Positions 1 through 7,341 of a DNA stretch of 64,000 bases are shown here, in pieces (within the stretch, counting starts at the first letter, position 1; every line of letters starts with the position of its first letter). Both the position numbers and the translations under genes were made by a program. The DNA is taken from contig CALPCJ010000010.1 of NCBI GenBank assembly GCA_943192975.1, positions 1 through 64,000 on the forward strand, read 5' to 3'. A model generated the notes under the pieces. It worked only from the letters and a program-made list of their open reading frames with translations. It had not been told where the DNA came from and ran no database searches. The stretch is from Senimuribacter intestinalis. GTDB taxonomy: Bacteria; Bacillota; Clostridia; Peptostreptococcales; Anaerovoracaceae.

Positions 1-273
1 GATGCCAGTTATTGGTTATGGGATAATGGAACATATAAAAATGGATATCTGTATTGTAATGATATGTCGGATAATGTAGTTCAAATTGATGTAAAAACAG
101 GAAAAACAGAGATTTTAATTACTGCGAATCAACTTGGAACCGAAAGAAATTACTGTCACGCAGAATACAGCCAAGACTATATTGCCATTGAAGTTTATCA
201 TGATTCTATGAAAACACTTTATATATTTGATTATGGAGGAAATTTAATTAGGAAAAAGTTATTGCATCAATAA
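1..273 (+). CDS. C-terminal part of a propeller-like protein (cut by window edge)
   Basis: The frame is open from base 1, so the gene begins before the window; about 90 C-terminal residues are visible. They align over their whole length with the C-terminus of the protein at 1688-2767: NGYLYCNDMSDNVVQIDVKT here against DGYVYCKDLSDNIVKIDIET there, both ending in an FDY-G-G/K repeat and a basic tail. The two are paralogs about 1.4 kb apart. The repeated Tyr/Asp-rich strands suggest a beta-propeller-like fold outside the cell. Function is unknown. Confidence 0.75.
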   Translation, partial: DASYWLWDNGTYKNGYLYCNDMSDNVVQIDVKTGKTEILITANQLGTERNYCHAEYSQDYIAIEVYHDSMKTLYIFDYGGNLIRKKLLHQ

Positions 274-409
274 AGCTACTTGGATTTGTTGTAGCCTTAT
301 AAAGATTATAAAACAATAAAAACTTTAGAGATAAACCTTGCAGAGGAGCATTTAATAATAAGTTTGATTTTTATTTTGCTTCGAAAAATGTACAGGGAAA
401 GCGAGGTTT

Positions 410-430
410 ATGAAAAAAATTAAGAAATAA
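410..430 (+). other. Six-codon minigene MKKIKK before the HEAT gene
   Basis: ATG at 410 follows GCGAGG and reads MKKIKK then TAA. Its stop is two bases before the ATG of the next gene, which has no ribosome binding site of its own. The peptide resembles the first residues (MKKIRK) of the propeller paralog at 1688. It may therefore be the stump of a deleted third copy, or a leader that couples translation to the next gene. Seen: sequence and spacing. Role: inference. Confidence 0.35.
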
Positions 431-432
431 AG

Positions 433-1092
433 ATGTATAGCAAGTCGAAAAAACAAATAGAAAAATTAGAATTAATACAAGAATTTAGTGAGACAGAGTT
501 AATAACTTTGCAGAAATTAGCCTTTTCTAAAAACCGGGAGATTAGAAGAAGGGCAGCAGTTTTACTAGGACAGCAGTATGATAGCAGGAGTGAAATGATT
601 CTATATCATTTGTCGTTTGATAGAGACGAATTAGTTAGATTAGAAGCTACGGATTCCTTAAGTATAGGAAAGACCTTGTCCTCATTACAGCGATTGGAAA
701 TGCTTTGTTACTCAAGTGATTGCTATATAAGATTTTTTGCAATTCAGTCTCATTATGATGTATATATGAACTTGTATGAAAATGAGGATAAAAAATCAGA
801 GTACCTAAACTTAGTGATTCGATTACTCCAAACTGAGCGTAATCTACTTGTAAAACTTGCTCTATATAAAGTTTGTTTTCTTTGCGGAGATGAGAATGCA
901 CTAAAACAAATTGCGGATATTCTTATAAATGCAATTAAAACTAGTGATTATAGTTTGATTTCACCAGCATTGAATTTACTTGATGAGGTTATAGATGAAC
1001 ATTCAAAAGAGTTTATAGAACCCATTTTTCCCTTTATTAATAAGCTAGATGGGCATCAAGCTGCATTGCTTTTATCTATGATTGAGATATGA
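433..1092 (+). CDS. HEAT/ARM-like helical repeat protein
   Basis: 219 residues with repeated pairs of amphipathic helices, for example NREIRRRAAVLLGQQY and RDELVRLEATDSLS, the spacing and Arg/Leu pattern of HEAT or PBS-lyase-type repeats. No signal peptide, so probably cytoplasmic. Such proteins usually bind other proteins. In clostridial orphan-gene clusters they often act as immunity or adaptor proteins, but nothing here proves that. The start lacks an SD sequence and lies 2 nt behind the MKKIKK minigene. GC is low compared with the rest of the window, in line with its neighbours. Confidence 0.7.
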   Translation: MYSKSKKQIEKLELIQEFSETELITLQKLAFSKNREIRRRAAVLLGQQYDSRSEMILYHLSFDRDELVRLEATDSLSIGKTLSSLQRLEMLCYSSDCYIRFFAIQSHYDVYMNLYENEDKKSEYLNLVIRLLQTERNLLVKLALYKVCFLCGDENALKQIADILINAIKTSDYSLISPALNLLDEVIDEHSKEFIEPIFPFINKLDGHQAALLLSMIEI

Positions 1093-1187
1093 ATATTGTA
1101 TTCTATATCGTCTGCTATACTGGCGGAATCTACGATGAGTGCACTGGGTATAGTCGGGTGAATTATGCTAATCGGAGTAGGCATTGA
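1089..1187 (+). CDS. Possible 32-residue ORF, perhaps a gene remnant
   Basis: ATG at 1089 overlaps the stop of the HEAT gene (ATGA), the usual form of translational coupling, and the frame runs to TGA at 1185-1187. The product starts MNIVFYIVCYTGG, a hydrophobic start, then becomes polar. No family is recognised. It may be a small peptide or the 5' end of a decayed gene, like other fragments in this patch. Confidence 0.25.
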   Translation: MNIVFYIVCYTGGIYDECTGYSRVNYANRSRH

Positions 1188-1227
1188 TTGATAAGTATTG
1201 GTTACGATATTAGAGGTGTAAGATAAT

Positions 1228-1668
1228 ATGCATGTGCAAACGGTATATGAGATTCCGAGACACACTTTCCCGATAGAATTGCTATTTGATATAGCGTTCA
1301 TTATTGTTGCGATAGGACTGATTAGTCAGGCTATATCAAGCTTTAGAAGACAAAAATTAAATATATGGGATGTAGTTGGTGTTTTCGGTGCATTAGTTGT
1401 TGCTACTATTGGAACTTGGGGAATTTGTGATATTGCAGAGAATGGATTAGACCCTTATGCGAAAGCTTACTATGCAGGGGAGTATGAAATATTGGAAGGT
1501 ATATGTGAAGACTTTAAGTCTTTTAAGGTGAATGATTTTTATATCGGTGATAATTATTTTTATTATCCAAAAGGGCAGCCAATTGAAAACGGAAGTAAAG
1601 TCCGCGTATACTATATTGACTTAGGTGAAGGAGAAAAGGAAACTCTGCGAGTCGATATTATTGAATAG
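1228..1668 (+). CDS. Small membrane protein with two TM helices and an external domain
   Basis: 146 residues. Helices lie at about residues 17-38 and 48-68, joined by a short basic loop (SSFRRQK), so the loop should face the cytoplasm and the C-terminal domain should sit outside. That domain (YYAGEYEILEGICEDF, then ENGSKVRVYYI) has the strand pattern of small OB-like or DUF-type extracellular domains seen in clostridial membrane proteins. AGAGGTG lies about 11 bases before the ATG. No enzyme motif is visible. It sits between a helical-repeat protein and the propeller paralog in the AT-rich orphan patch. Confidence 0.65.
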   Translation: MHVQTVYEIPRHTFPIELLFDIAFIIVAIGLISQAISSFRRQKLNIWDVVGVFGALVVATIGTWGICDIAENGLDPYAKAYYAGEYEILEGICEDFKSFKVNDFYIGDNYFYYPKGQPIENGSKVRVYYIDLGEGEKETLRVDIIE

Positions 1669-1687
1669 TCGTTGATAGGAGTGTAGC

Positions 1688-2767
1688 ATGAAGAAGATTC
1701 GTAAAATGATATTTAGAATTTTGCTGGCATTAATTGTGCTGCAGGGAGGATATTTTCTCATTGCGGAATATATGAATAAAGATATTGCATTCAATGAAGT
1801 GAAAGAAATAGGACAACTTGGCGATCATGCACAGGGAAATTTTATTCTATACACGAATCGAAATAACATTCTTACAGCTCCTTTTATTTTCGGAGAAAGG
1901 TTGTATTTGTATGACGTTGAGAATAACAAGTCATATTTGATAAAAAACCTGAAACTACCATTTCATGAATGGGGATGGAAAATGTGCATTGCCGGAGATA
2001 AAATCTTTGCTTTTGGCGGTCTTGCATGGGGTGATCCTCCTGCTGATTTACTATTGATTACTTTAAATGGTAATTGTGAAGAACTAGCATTTGACAGGGC
2101 ATTTGTAGAACTTTTATCTGAGAATAAATTATATCTGGCACAATCAGTTTTTGACCAATATGAAGAATGGCATGAAAATGTAGTGGAAGTAAATCAATTT
2201 TCAGGAGAGAAAAAAGTTCTTCTTCAAAGAGAGGCATATGCTTTTGAACACTTCCAGCTATATGATAACCATTTATTTGTAGTAGATAACGAGAAACAGT
2301 GTCTGGTAATAAAAGATTTATCCAGCGGCAAGGAGACAACTCACAAATTTTTCTATGATATTTATCCGTATCAAATCCTGCGAAAATCTGATGACACTAT
2401 AATTATTTTGGGCGAAGATGATAATGAAAAATATAGAGTTGCAGTATATAATTATAAAACAGGAACAAGGAGGACTGTAGCAACCCTAGAGGATGGAAAG
2501 TATGACACATTCTGGGATAACAGCTTATACAAAGATGGCTATGTTTACTGCAAAGATCTTTCCGATAACATTGTAAAAATCGATATAGAAACAGGTGTGA
2601 CAGAAGTTCTAATCTCTATTGAGGAGCTTGGAAAGAGAACTGATTTTTATCAGATTGATTACTGCACAGACTATATTGTTGTACAGACTATGTATGACTA
2701 TATCAAGAAGATGATAGTGTTTGATTATAGTGGAAAGAAAATTAGAACAAAGTATTTATTTAACTAA
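1688..2767 (+). CDS. Membrane-anchored propeller-like protein (paralog of the gene at the left edge)
   Basis: 359 residues. An N-terminal basic stretch and hydrophobic helix (about residues 8-26, without a lipobox cysteine) suggest a signal anchor. The rest is a run of beta-strand repeats such as LYLYDVENNKSYLIKNL, KQCLVIKDLSSGKE and YRVAVYNYKTGTRRTV, the pattern of DUF5050/WD40-like extracellular propellers. Its last 90 residues match the truncated gene at 1-273. GGAGTGT precedes the ATG. The domain type is a family-level inference, and the ligand is unknown. Confidence 0.65.
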   Translation: MKKIRKMIFRILLALIVLQGGYFLIAEYMNKDIAFNEVKEIGQLGDHAQGNFILYTNRNNILTAPFIFGERLYLYDVENNKSYLIKNLKLPFHEWGWKMCIAGDKIFAFGGLAWGDPPADLLLITLNGNCEELAFDRAFVELLSENKLYLAQSVFDQYEEWHENVVEVNQFSGEKKVLLQREAYAFEHFQLYDNHLFVVDNEKQCLVIKDLSSGKETTHKFFYDIYPYQILRKSDDTIIILGEDDNEKYRVAVYNYKTGTRRTVATLEDGKYDTFWDNSLYKDGYVYCKDLSDNIVKIDIETGVTEVLISIEELGKRTDFYQIDYCTDYIVVQTMYDYIKKMIVFDYSGKKIRTKYLFN

Positions 2768-2861
2768 TTAACATATTTTTGAGCAACTCTTCGAAGCGCC
2801 AGAAACCTTAATAGATATATAAGAATAAAAGAAGATTTTTAAATTTAAGAAGTAATGGATT

Positions 2862-2981
2862 GTGTTAAGTATATTAACAGTGGTTGTAGCAATAGGTGCT
2901 TTTGGTAAAAACTTATTAGAATTTAATAACAAACAGGAGATATTTTTAAATAGAGGTATTGAAAAAGATGGGAGTATATGA
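2862..2981 (+). pseudogene. Remnant of a membrane-protein N-terminus
   Basis: The frame from GTG at 2862 reads VLSILTVVVAIGAFGKNLLE, then a polar stretch, and stops at 2979-2981 inside the next gene. It looks like a signal anchor followed by a few extracytoplasmic residues and then truncation. No good start or SD is present. I read it as a fragment left by recombination, like others in this patch; a real short membrane peptide cannot be excluded. Confidence 0.3.
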
Positions 2982-4131
2982 AGAAATAAACAAGTACAAA
3001 GATTACATAGATAAAAATATACTGGTATACTATACAAAAACCAATTTAAAAAGAATGAAAATAGATTTAATAAATAGGGATAATTTTGATAAAAAATATT
3101 CCCGTGGCGGTCTTTGCATGATACGTGGTTATTACAATCCAAGTTTAATTGAGGAAATAGTGACAACGAATATTTCAAGAGGAAACTTACTAAAAAAAGT
3201 TACAAAAAGAAGCAGACCTGATTATTGTTACTATTTTCATCAAGGAGAAATAAAGCTAGTACAGAAACACTGTTGCGACGAAGTGGAATTTCAAAGATTT
3301 GAATGGATAAATCGAGAAGGGGATGTTGAATATTCTATTTTAACAGACCCTGATGAATTTTCAGGCATGGTTGTATCCAAATATAAAGAGGGCAAAGTAA
3401 TTAGAAATAGCTTTCTAAATTCTTACTTCAGTGCAGATAGTTTTGATTTGATCTTAGAGTTTTACGAGTATGACCAGATAGGGAAATTAGTTTGCGCTGA
3501 AATGAATGACATTTCAGTATTTAATAATAAGTTATTTGAGACTAAATATAGTTTGAAATTTAATTATGATGAGAGGAATATGTTGAATGACTGTATGCTA
3601 TCTATCGATGGAAAAGATGCATATCCTTGCCGTATTCCTCCTATTGTAAAGTCACTCATTACTGGAGAAGAAATACCTGAATTGCCGAGTAAAAGCCCTC
3701 TTTCCAGGGGAGAACTTCTAAAAGAACTTCGAAAGATTATTAGTAGTTGGAAAGGAGAAAACATCTATGCGATATCCCTGTTTATCAATCATGATGACAG
3801 TACTATTACAGACTTTGAGATAAGCTTTAATCACGAGGAAGGACAAATTGGAGAAGAACGCTGGAACTACGCCTTCTGGGAGCAGGATGGAATTACACTT
3901 GATTATTTACTTGAACATCGAAATGTAAAGTGGAAAAAGCTTTTGGATTTATGCGCTGTGTCAATAAAACAGCTGCAAAAGGAAAACTTTTTAAAGGAAA
4001 CATTTGGAAAAGATATTGCGGTTATTATCCACGGATATGAATATGAGGACATAGAATTGGAAGCAACCAGAAACGCAAATCCCAATGGACAGGCAGAAGA
4101 GTTTTTTGATGCATTGAAGAATTACCTTTGA
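2968..4131 (+). CDS. Uncharacterised 387-residue protein
   Basis: I do not recognise the family. The protein has no signal peptide or TM helix. Its N-terminal half is rich in aromatic and charged residues (GLCMIRGYYNP, CYYFHQGEIKLVQKHCC), and a C-terminal block (residues about 255-387) begins SRGELLKELRKIISSWKGE. That block resembles small DUF domains common in polymorphic-toxin immunity arrays, which is only a hint. I chose ATG 2968 because AGAGGT lies 10 bases upstream. The in-frame TTG at 2959 would be only 2 bases from it. Confidence 0.6.
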   Translation: MGVYEEINKYKDYIDKNILVYYTKTNLKRMKIDLINRDNFDKKYSRGGLCMIRGYYNPSLIEEIVTTNISRGNLLKKVTKRSRPDYCYYFHQGEIKLVQKHCCDEVEFQRFEWINREGDVEYSILTDPDEFSGMVVSKYKEGKVIRNSFLNSYFSADSFDLILEFYEYDQIGKLVCAEMNDISVFNNKLFETKYSLKFNYDERNMLNDCMLSIDGKDAYPCRIPPIVKSLITGEEIPELPSKSPLSRGELLKELRKIISSWKGENIYAISLFINHDDSTITDFEISFNHEEGQIGEERWNYAFWEQDGITLDYLLEHRNVKWKKLLDLCAVSIKQLQKENFLKETFGKDIAVIIHGYEYEDIELEATRNANPNGQAEEFFDALKNYL

Positions 4132-4221
4132 AGAAAGAAAAAGATAGAACAACTCTTAATAAATCTTAATTTTTTCAACACAATAGCGATAACTTTTTTT
4201 CACAGAATCGTCACATTCTCT

Positions 4222-4375
4222 TGCTATACTGAGAATGTCAAAAGGAGATAGGGTTACAGATTATTTCTTTTGAACGTTCTTTCTTAATTAATATCGCAGC
4301 CAAAAGGCTCTACCTAAAAGGTGGAGCCTTTTGGTGTGTTTTTGCATTTTGGACTAGTCCAAAATGCTTTTTTTA
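4222..4375 (+). ncRNA. Candidate short transcript with its own promoter and double terminator
   Basis: The 336-base gap before the MFS gene contains TGCTATACT (4222-4230), an extended -10. The -10 lies between an inverted pair ACATTCTC/GAGAATGT (4213-4220/4231-4238). Downstream is a stem CAAAAG/CTTTTG (about 4239-4274) and two strong hairpins ending near 4375. No good ORF lies between. This fits an independent RNA of about 135 nt, or a leader that terminates before the transporter gene. Seen: motifs. Transcription is inferred. Confidence 0.35.
4300..4341 (+). terminator. 16-bp hairpin terminator
   Basis: Arms 4300-4315 and 4319-4334 pair over 16 bases with one G.T and an AAA loop, followed by TGTGTTTTT. 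This is a strong intrinsic terminator shape. Its apical CTACCTAAAAGG also occurs in the hairpin at 9956-10000. Confidence 0.7.
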
Positions 4376-4380
4376 ATTTT
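4344..4380 (+). terminator. Perfect 24-base palindrome followed by T-runs
   Basis: 4344-4367 is a perfect palindrome (GCATTTTGGACT and its complement) with no unpaired loop bases, followed by eight T then AATTTTTT. As RNA it would fold with a forced 4-base loop. It can act as a second terminator, or as a protein site on DNA. Confidence 0.55.
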
Positions 4381-4467
4381 TTGGTACTTTATATTGAGTC
4401 TTTTTTTCGTATAATAAAAAAAGATATTATAACTATTTTAAAAATTTTCTAAAAAGGAGAAAGAAAA

Positions 4468-5724
4468 ATGAGCGGAGAAAGTAAGCTTAAAAAGCATATG
4501 TTTCACCTGGTGATTATCACCATCGCAGGCGCTATGATTTATGGTATGCCATATTTCAGATCATATTTCTATGACGCCTATCTGGAAACATATCATTTAA
4601 ACAACACGCAGATGGGTACTTTCGGTTCCATGTTTGGTATTTTTGGAATGATTTCCTATTTATTCGGCGGTGTTGTTGCCGACATGGTTTCCACCAGGAA
4701 GCTGATGTCAGTATCTTTGATTTTGACTGGACTTGGTGGAATTTTGCACCTGCTGAATCCTAACTACGTAATGCTGCTGGGTATTTACGCATTATGGGGA
4801 TTCACTTCCTTGTTCGCATTCTGGCCATCCCTTCTGAAGAGTCTTCGTGAGATTTCCAACGAAAACGAACAGAGTAAAGCATACGGATTTATGGACGGTG
4901 GAAGAGGTCTGGTATATGCAGTTGACGGTATTGCGATTGTTTCTATCTTTGGATATTTCAGCAAAAAAGCAGGCGACGCCGCAGGACTTAATGGTGTAAT
5001 TGTATATTATTCTGCAATTGCAATCGCACTTGGCATACTGCTGTTCTTCATCATGAAAGAAAATAAACCGGATACAACAGAAAAAGTTGGTGAACAGAAA
5101 GAAAAAATCAGCCTTGCACAGGTAAAAGAAGTTATCAAGATGCCAGCTGTATGGATTCTGTCTGCAATCCTCTGCTGTACTTATGTAATGAACATTGCAT
5201 TCTACTATTTTACACCGTATGCAACTTCCAGATTTGGAATGGTGGCAACAGCAGGTGCATTTGTTACAATCGCTGCACAGTATGTAAGACCTATCGCTGC
5301 ATTTGGCGGTGGCGCTATTGCTGACAAACTGGGAAGATCCAAGGTTATGTATGTTACGTTCTCTATGATGGCTCTGGGTACACTTTTGATGGTGGTTATG
5401 GGCAATATGAGTTCTACTTTATTCATCGTGCTTTGTATCATGATTTATGCAGGTATGTACGGTGGTTACATCATGGTATTCTCCATGATGGATGAAGGTG
5501 GTGTGCCTATCAGAGTTGCAGGTACTGCAATCGGTTTAGTATGTACACTGGGCTATTTGCCGGAAGTTATCGTTCCGTTCTGCTCCGGTAAGATTCTGGA
5601 TACTTTCGGAGAAAGCGGTTATCGTTATCTGTTCATTGCAATCGTAGCTATTATGATTGTTGGTATCCTGATGCTAACTGTTTGGGACAGATATGTAAAA
5701 AAACTGAGAGCCCAAAACGCATAA
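4468..5724 (+). CDS. MFS transporter
   Basis: 418 residues with twelve predicted TM helices and the MFS loop 2-3 motif GGVVADMVSTRK, repeated at half-protein as GGAIADKLGRSK, so the two six-helix halves are clear. The charged centre loop (EQKEKISLAQ) lies at about residues 205-220. The layout resembles the OPA/NarK-type MFS groups, but the substrate cannot be read from the sequence. AAGGAGA precedes the ATG, and a TATAAT -10 lies at 4410-4415. The following MocR regulator and M20 amidohydrolase suggest import of an amidated amino acid or peptide; this is inference from context. Confidence 0.85.
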   Translation: MSGESKLKKHMFHLVIITIAGAMIYGMPYFRSYFYDAYLETYHLNNTQMGTFGSMFGIFGMISYLFGGVVADMVSTRKLMSVSLILTGLGGILHLLNPNYVMLLGIYALWGFTSLFAFWPSLLKSLREISNENEQSKAYGFMDGGRGLVYAVDGIAIVSIFGYFSKKAGDAAGLNGVIVYYSAIAIALGILLFFIMKENKPDTTEKVGEQKEKISLAQVKEVIKMPAVWILSAILCCTYVMNIAFYYFTPYATSRFGMVATAGAFVTIAAQYVRPIAAFGGGAIADKLGRSKVMYVTFSMMALGTLLMVVMGNMSSTLFIVLCIMIYAGMYGGYIMVFSMMDEGGVPIRVAGTAIGLVCTLGYLPEVIVPFCSGKILDTFGESGYRYLFIAIVAIMIVGILMLTVWDRYVKKLRAQNA

Positions 5725-5777
5725 CCTCTTGCATAATTCGGCGCAGAAGTTTAAAATAATATAAACGACGAATGGAG

Positions 5778-5816
5778 AAGGTTTTTTGCGCAGAAACCCG
5801 CGTGAAAAGCCTTTTT
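5778..5816 (+). terminator. Terminator after the MFS gene
   Basis: Arms 5778-5791 and 5800-5813 pair over 14 bases with three G.T pairs and an 8-base loop, followed by CTTTTT. It separates the transporter from the MocR-amidohydrolase operon. Confidence 0.7.
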
Positions 5817-5859
5817 ACACAAAAAAAGGGATTGCTTTAGCAGAATAGGATGTGATAGG

Positions 5860-7341
5860 GTGAAGCTAAAGATCGATAAGGGCAGCAGCATACCGATTTA
5901 TAAGCAAATCGCACGAGAAATCGAGAAGAAGATTTTATGGGAAGAACTTCCATCAGGCTATAAACTTCCTGCGGAGCGGCGTTTGGCAGAAGAAATCGGC
6001 GTCCATCGAAATACTATCATCAAGGCATATGATGTGCTTATTGCTAAGGAACTGTGTGTGGTGTCCAGGGAAAAACCTAAGGGCTACTTTGTCAAGGTTC
6101 CGCAGGAAAGCCAGGAGTTTGGAAAGCGTTTTTTTCCTTTAGAAAAAGCTTTTCGCTACGAGTTTCGCAAAGCTGAGAAGCGGTTTAACGACATTTACTG
6201 GAAGTCTGAGCCCGATGAGCAGATCCCTTTTGGCGGTTTGATTATGGACAGAAGGTTAAATCCTGTGCAGGGGATGGAGCATGTGGTTTCCAGAATTTTT
6301 GACAGCAGTAAGGTTGCCAGCACGAAGGAGTTTCTGCAGGAGACAGAGAGACTTCGAGAAAACGTCAGAAAGCTTTTGACCAATCAGAACATCTATGTGA
6401 CTACAAAAAATATCCAAATCTTTGCAGAGAGCAATCAAACAATCACTTATCTGATGATTATGTATCTGCGAGAAGGCGACTGTATTGTGGCAGAGGCGCC
6501 TATGGTGCCGGACAATTACAACATTTTTTATAATCGAGGTATTGAAGTTATCACGATTCCTATGGACGAGGACGGCATGAAGATGGATCTTTTGGAGGAG
6601 GCTCTCAGAGAGCGGAAGCCGAAGTTCATCTATACGCAGCCAAACTATCACAATCCGACAGGAATTACCATGTCTCTTGCCAAGCGCCAGACATTGCTTC
6701 GCCTTGCAAATACCTATAATGTGCCGGTTATTGAAGAAGATTATCAGAAAGATTTTGTTTATAGCGATCATCAAATTCCAAGTCTTTATGCCTTAGATGC
6801 AAATAAAATGGTCATCTATGTAGATACTTTTACGCTGACCTTTCCGTATATGATGAAAATCGGCTATGCAGTGGGACCGCCGGACTTGATGTATATGATG
6901 GGGTATGCTCTTAGCGTGGACGAGACTACTATCGGAGGAATCGGTCAATATTTTCTCAACGAGTATATCGAATCGGGTGAGTTTGAAAAGCATATCAGGT
7001 GTGTACAGCAGGTTTACAGTGCCAGGCTTAATCTTCTTTGTGAGGAGCTTGATAAGATTAGTGCCAAAGGTATTACTTATAAGAAGCCTAAAGGCGGGCT
7101 GCTTTTGTGGTGCACTTTGGAGAACGGTATAAATGAAAGAGAACTTTTTAGAGTTGCTGAAGAAAAAGGTGTTCTAATAACACCCGGCTGGGTGTTTTAT
7201 GATAACAGTCACAGTAGGAAAGGGCATATTAGGTTGTGTTTTTCTAATGTGACAGATGAGCAGATCAGGCGAGGCATTGCACTGCTGGGGCAGGCCTTGG
7301 ATGAATGCAAAAGAGTAAAAGATAGGAGAAGAGAAGAATGA
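5860..7341 (+). CDS. MocR/PdxR-type GntR regulator with aminotransferase domain lacking the PLP lysine
   Basis: 493 residues. A GntR winged helix (about 1-70, AERRLAEEIGVHRNTIIKAY) is joined to a fold-type I aminotransferase-like domain (about 110-480). Most PLP-site landmarks are present: NPTG (NYHNPTGITM), EEDYQKDFVY, and the late Arg in GHIRLCFSN. The Schiff-base motif of the family, TFSK-x-L-x-P, reads DTFTLTFPYMMKIGY here, so Leu (codon 6835-6837, residue 326) stands where Lys is expected. The protein probably cannot form the internal aldimine. Start is GTG at 5860 with a weak AGGA upstream. It overlaps the amidohydrolase by 4 bases and may regulate it. Confidence 0.85.
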   Translation: MKLKIDKGSSIPIYKQIAREIEKKILWEELPSGYKLPAERRLAEEIGVHRNTIIKAYDVLIAKELCVVSREKPKGYFVKVPQESQEFGKRFFPLEKAFRYEFRKAEKRFNDIYWKSEPDEQIPFGGLIMDRRLNPVQGMEHVVSRIFDSSKVASTKEFLQETERLRENVRKLLTNQNIYVTTKNIQIFAESNQTITYLMIMYLREGDCIVAEAPMVPDNYNIFYNRGIEVITIPMDEDGMKMDLLEEALRERKPKFIYTQPNYHNPTGITMSLAKRQTLLRLANTYNVPVIEEDYQKDFVYSDHQIPSLYALDANKMVIYVDTFTLTFPYMMKIGYAVGPPDLMYMMGYALSVDETTIGGIGQYFLNEYIESGEFEKHIRCVQQVYSARLNLLCEELDKISAKGITYKKPKGGLLLWCTLENGINERELFRVAEEKGVLITPGWVFYDNSHSRKGHIRLCFSNVTDEQIRRGIALLGQALDECKRVKDRRREE

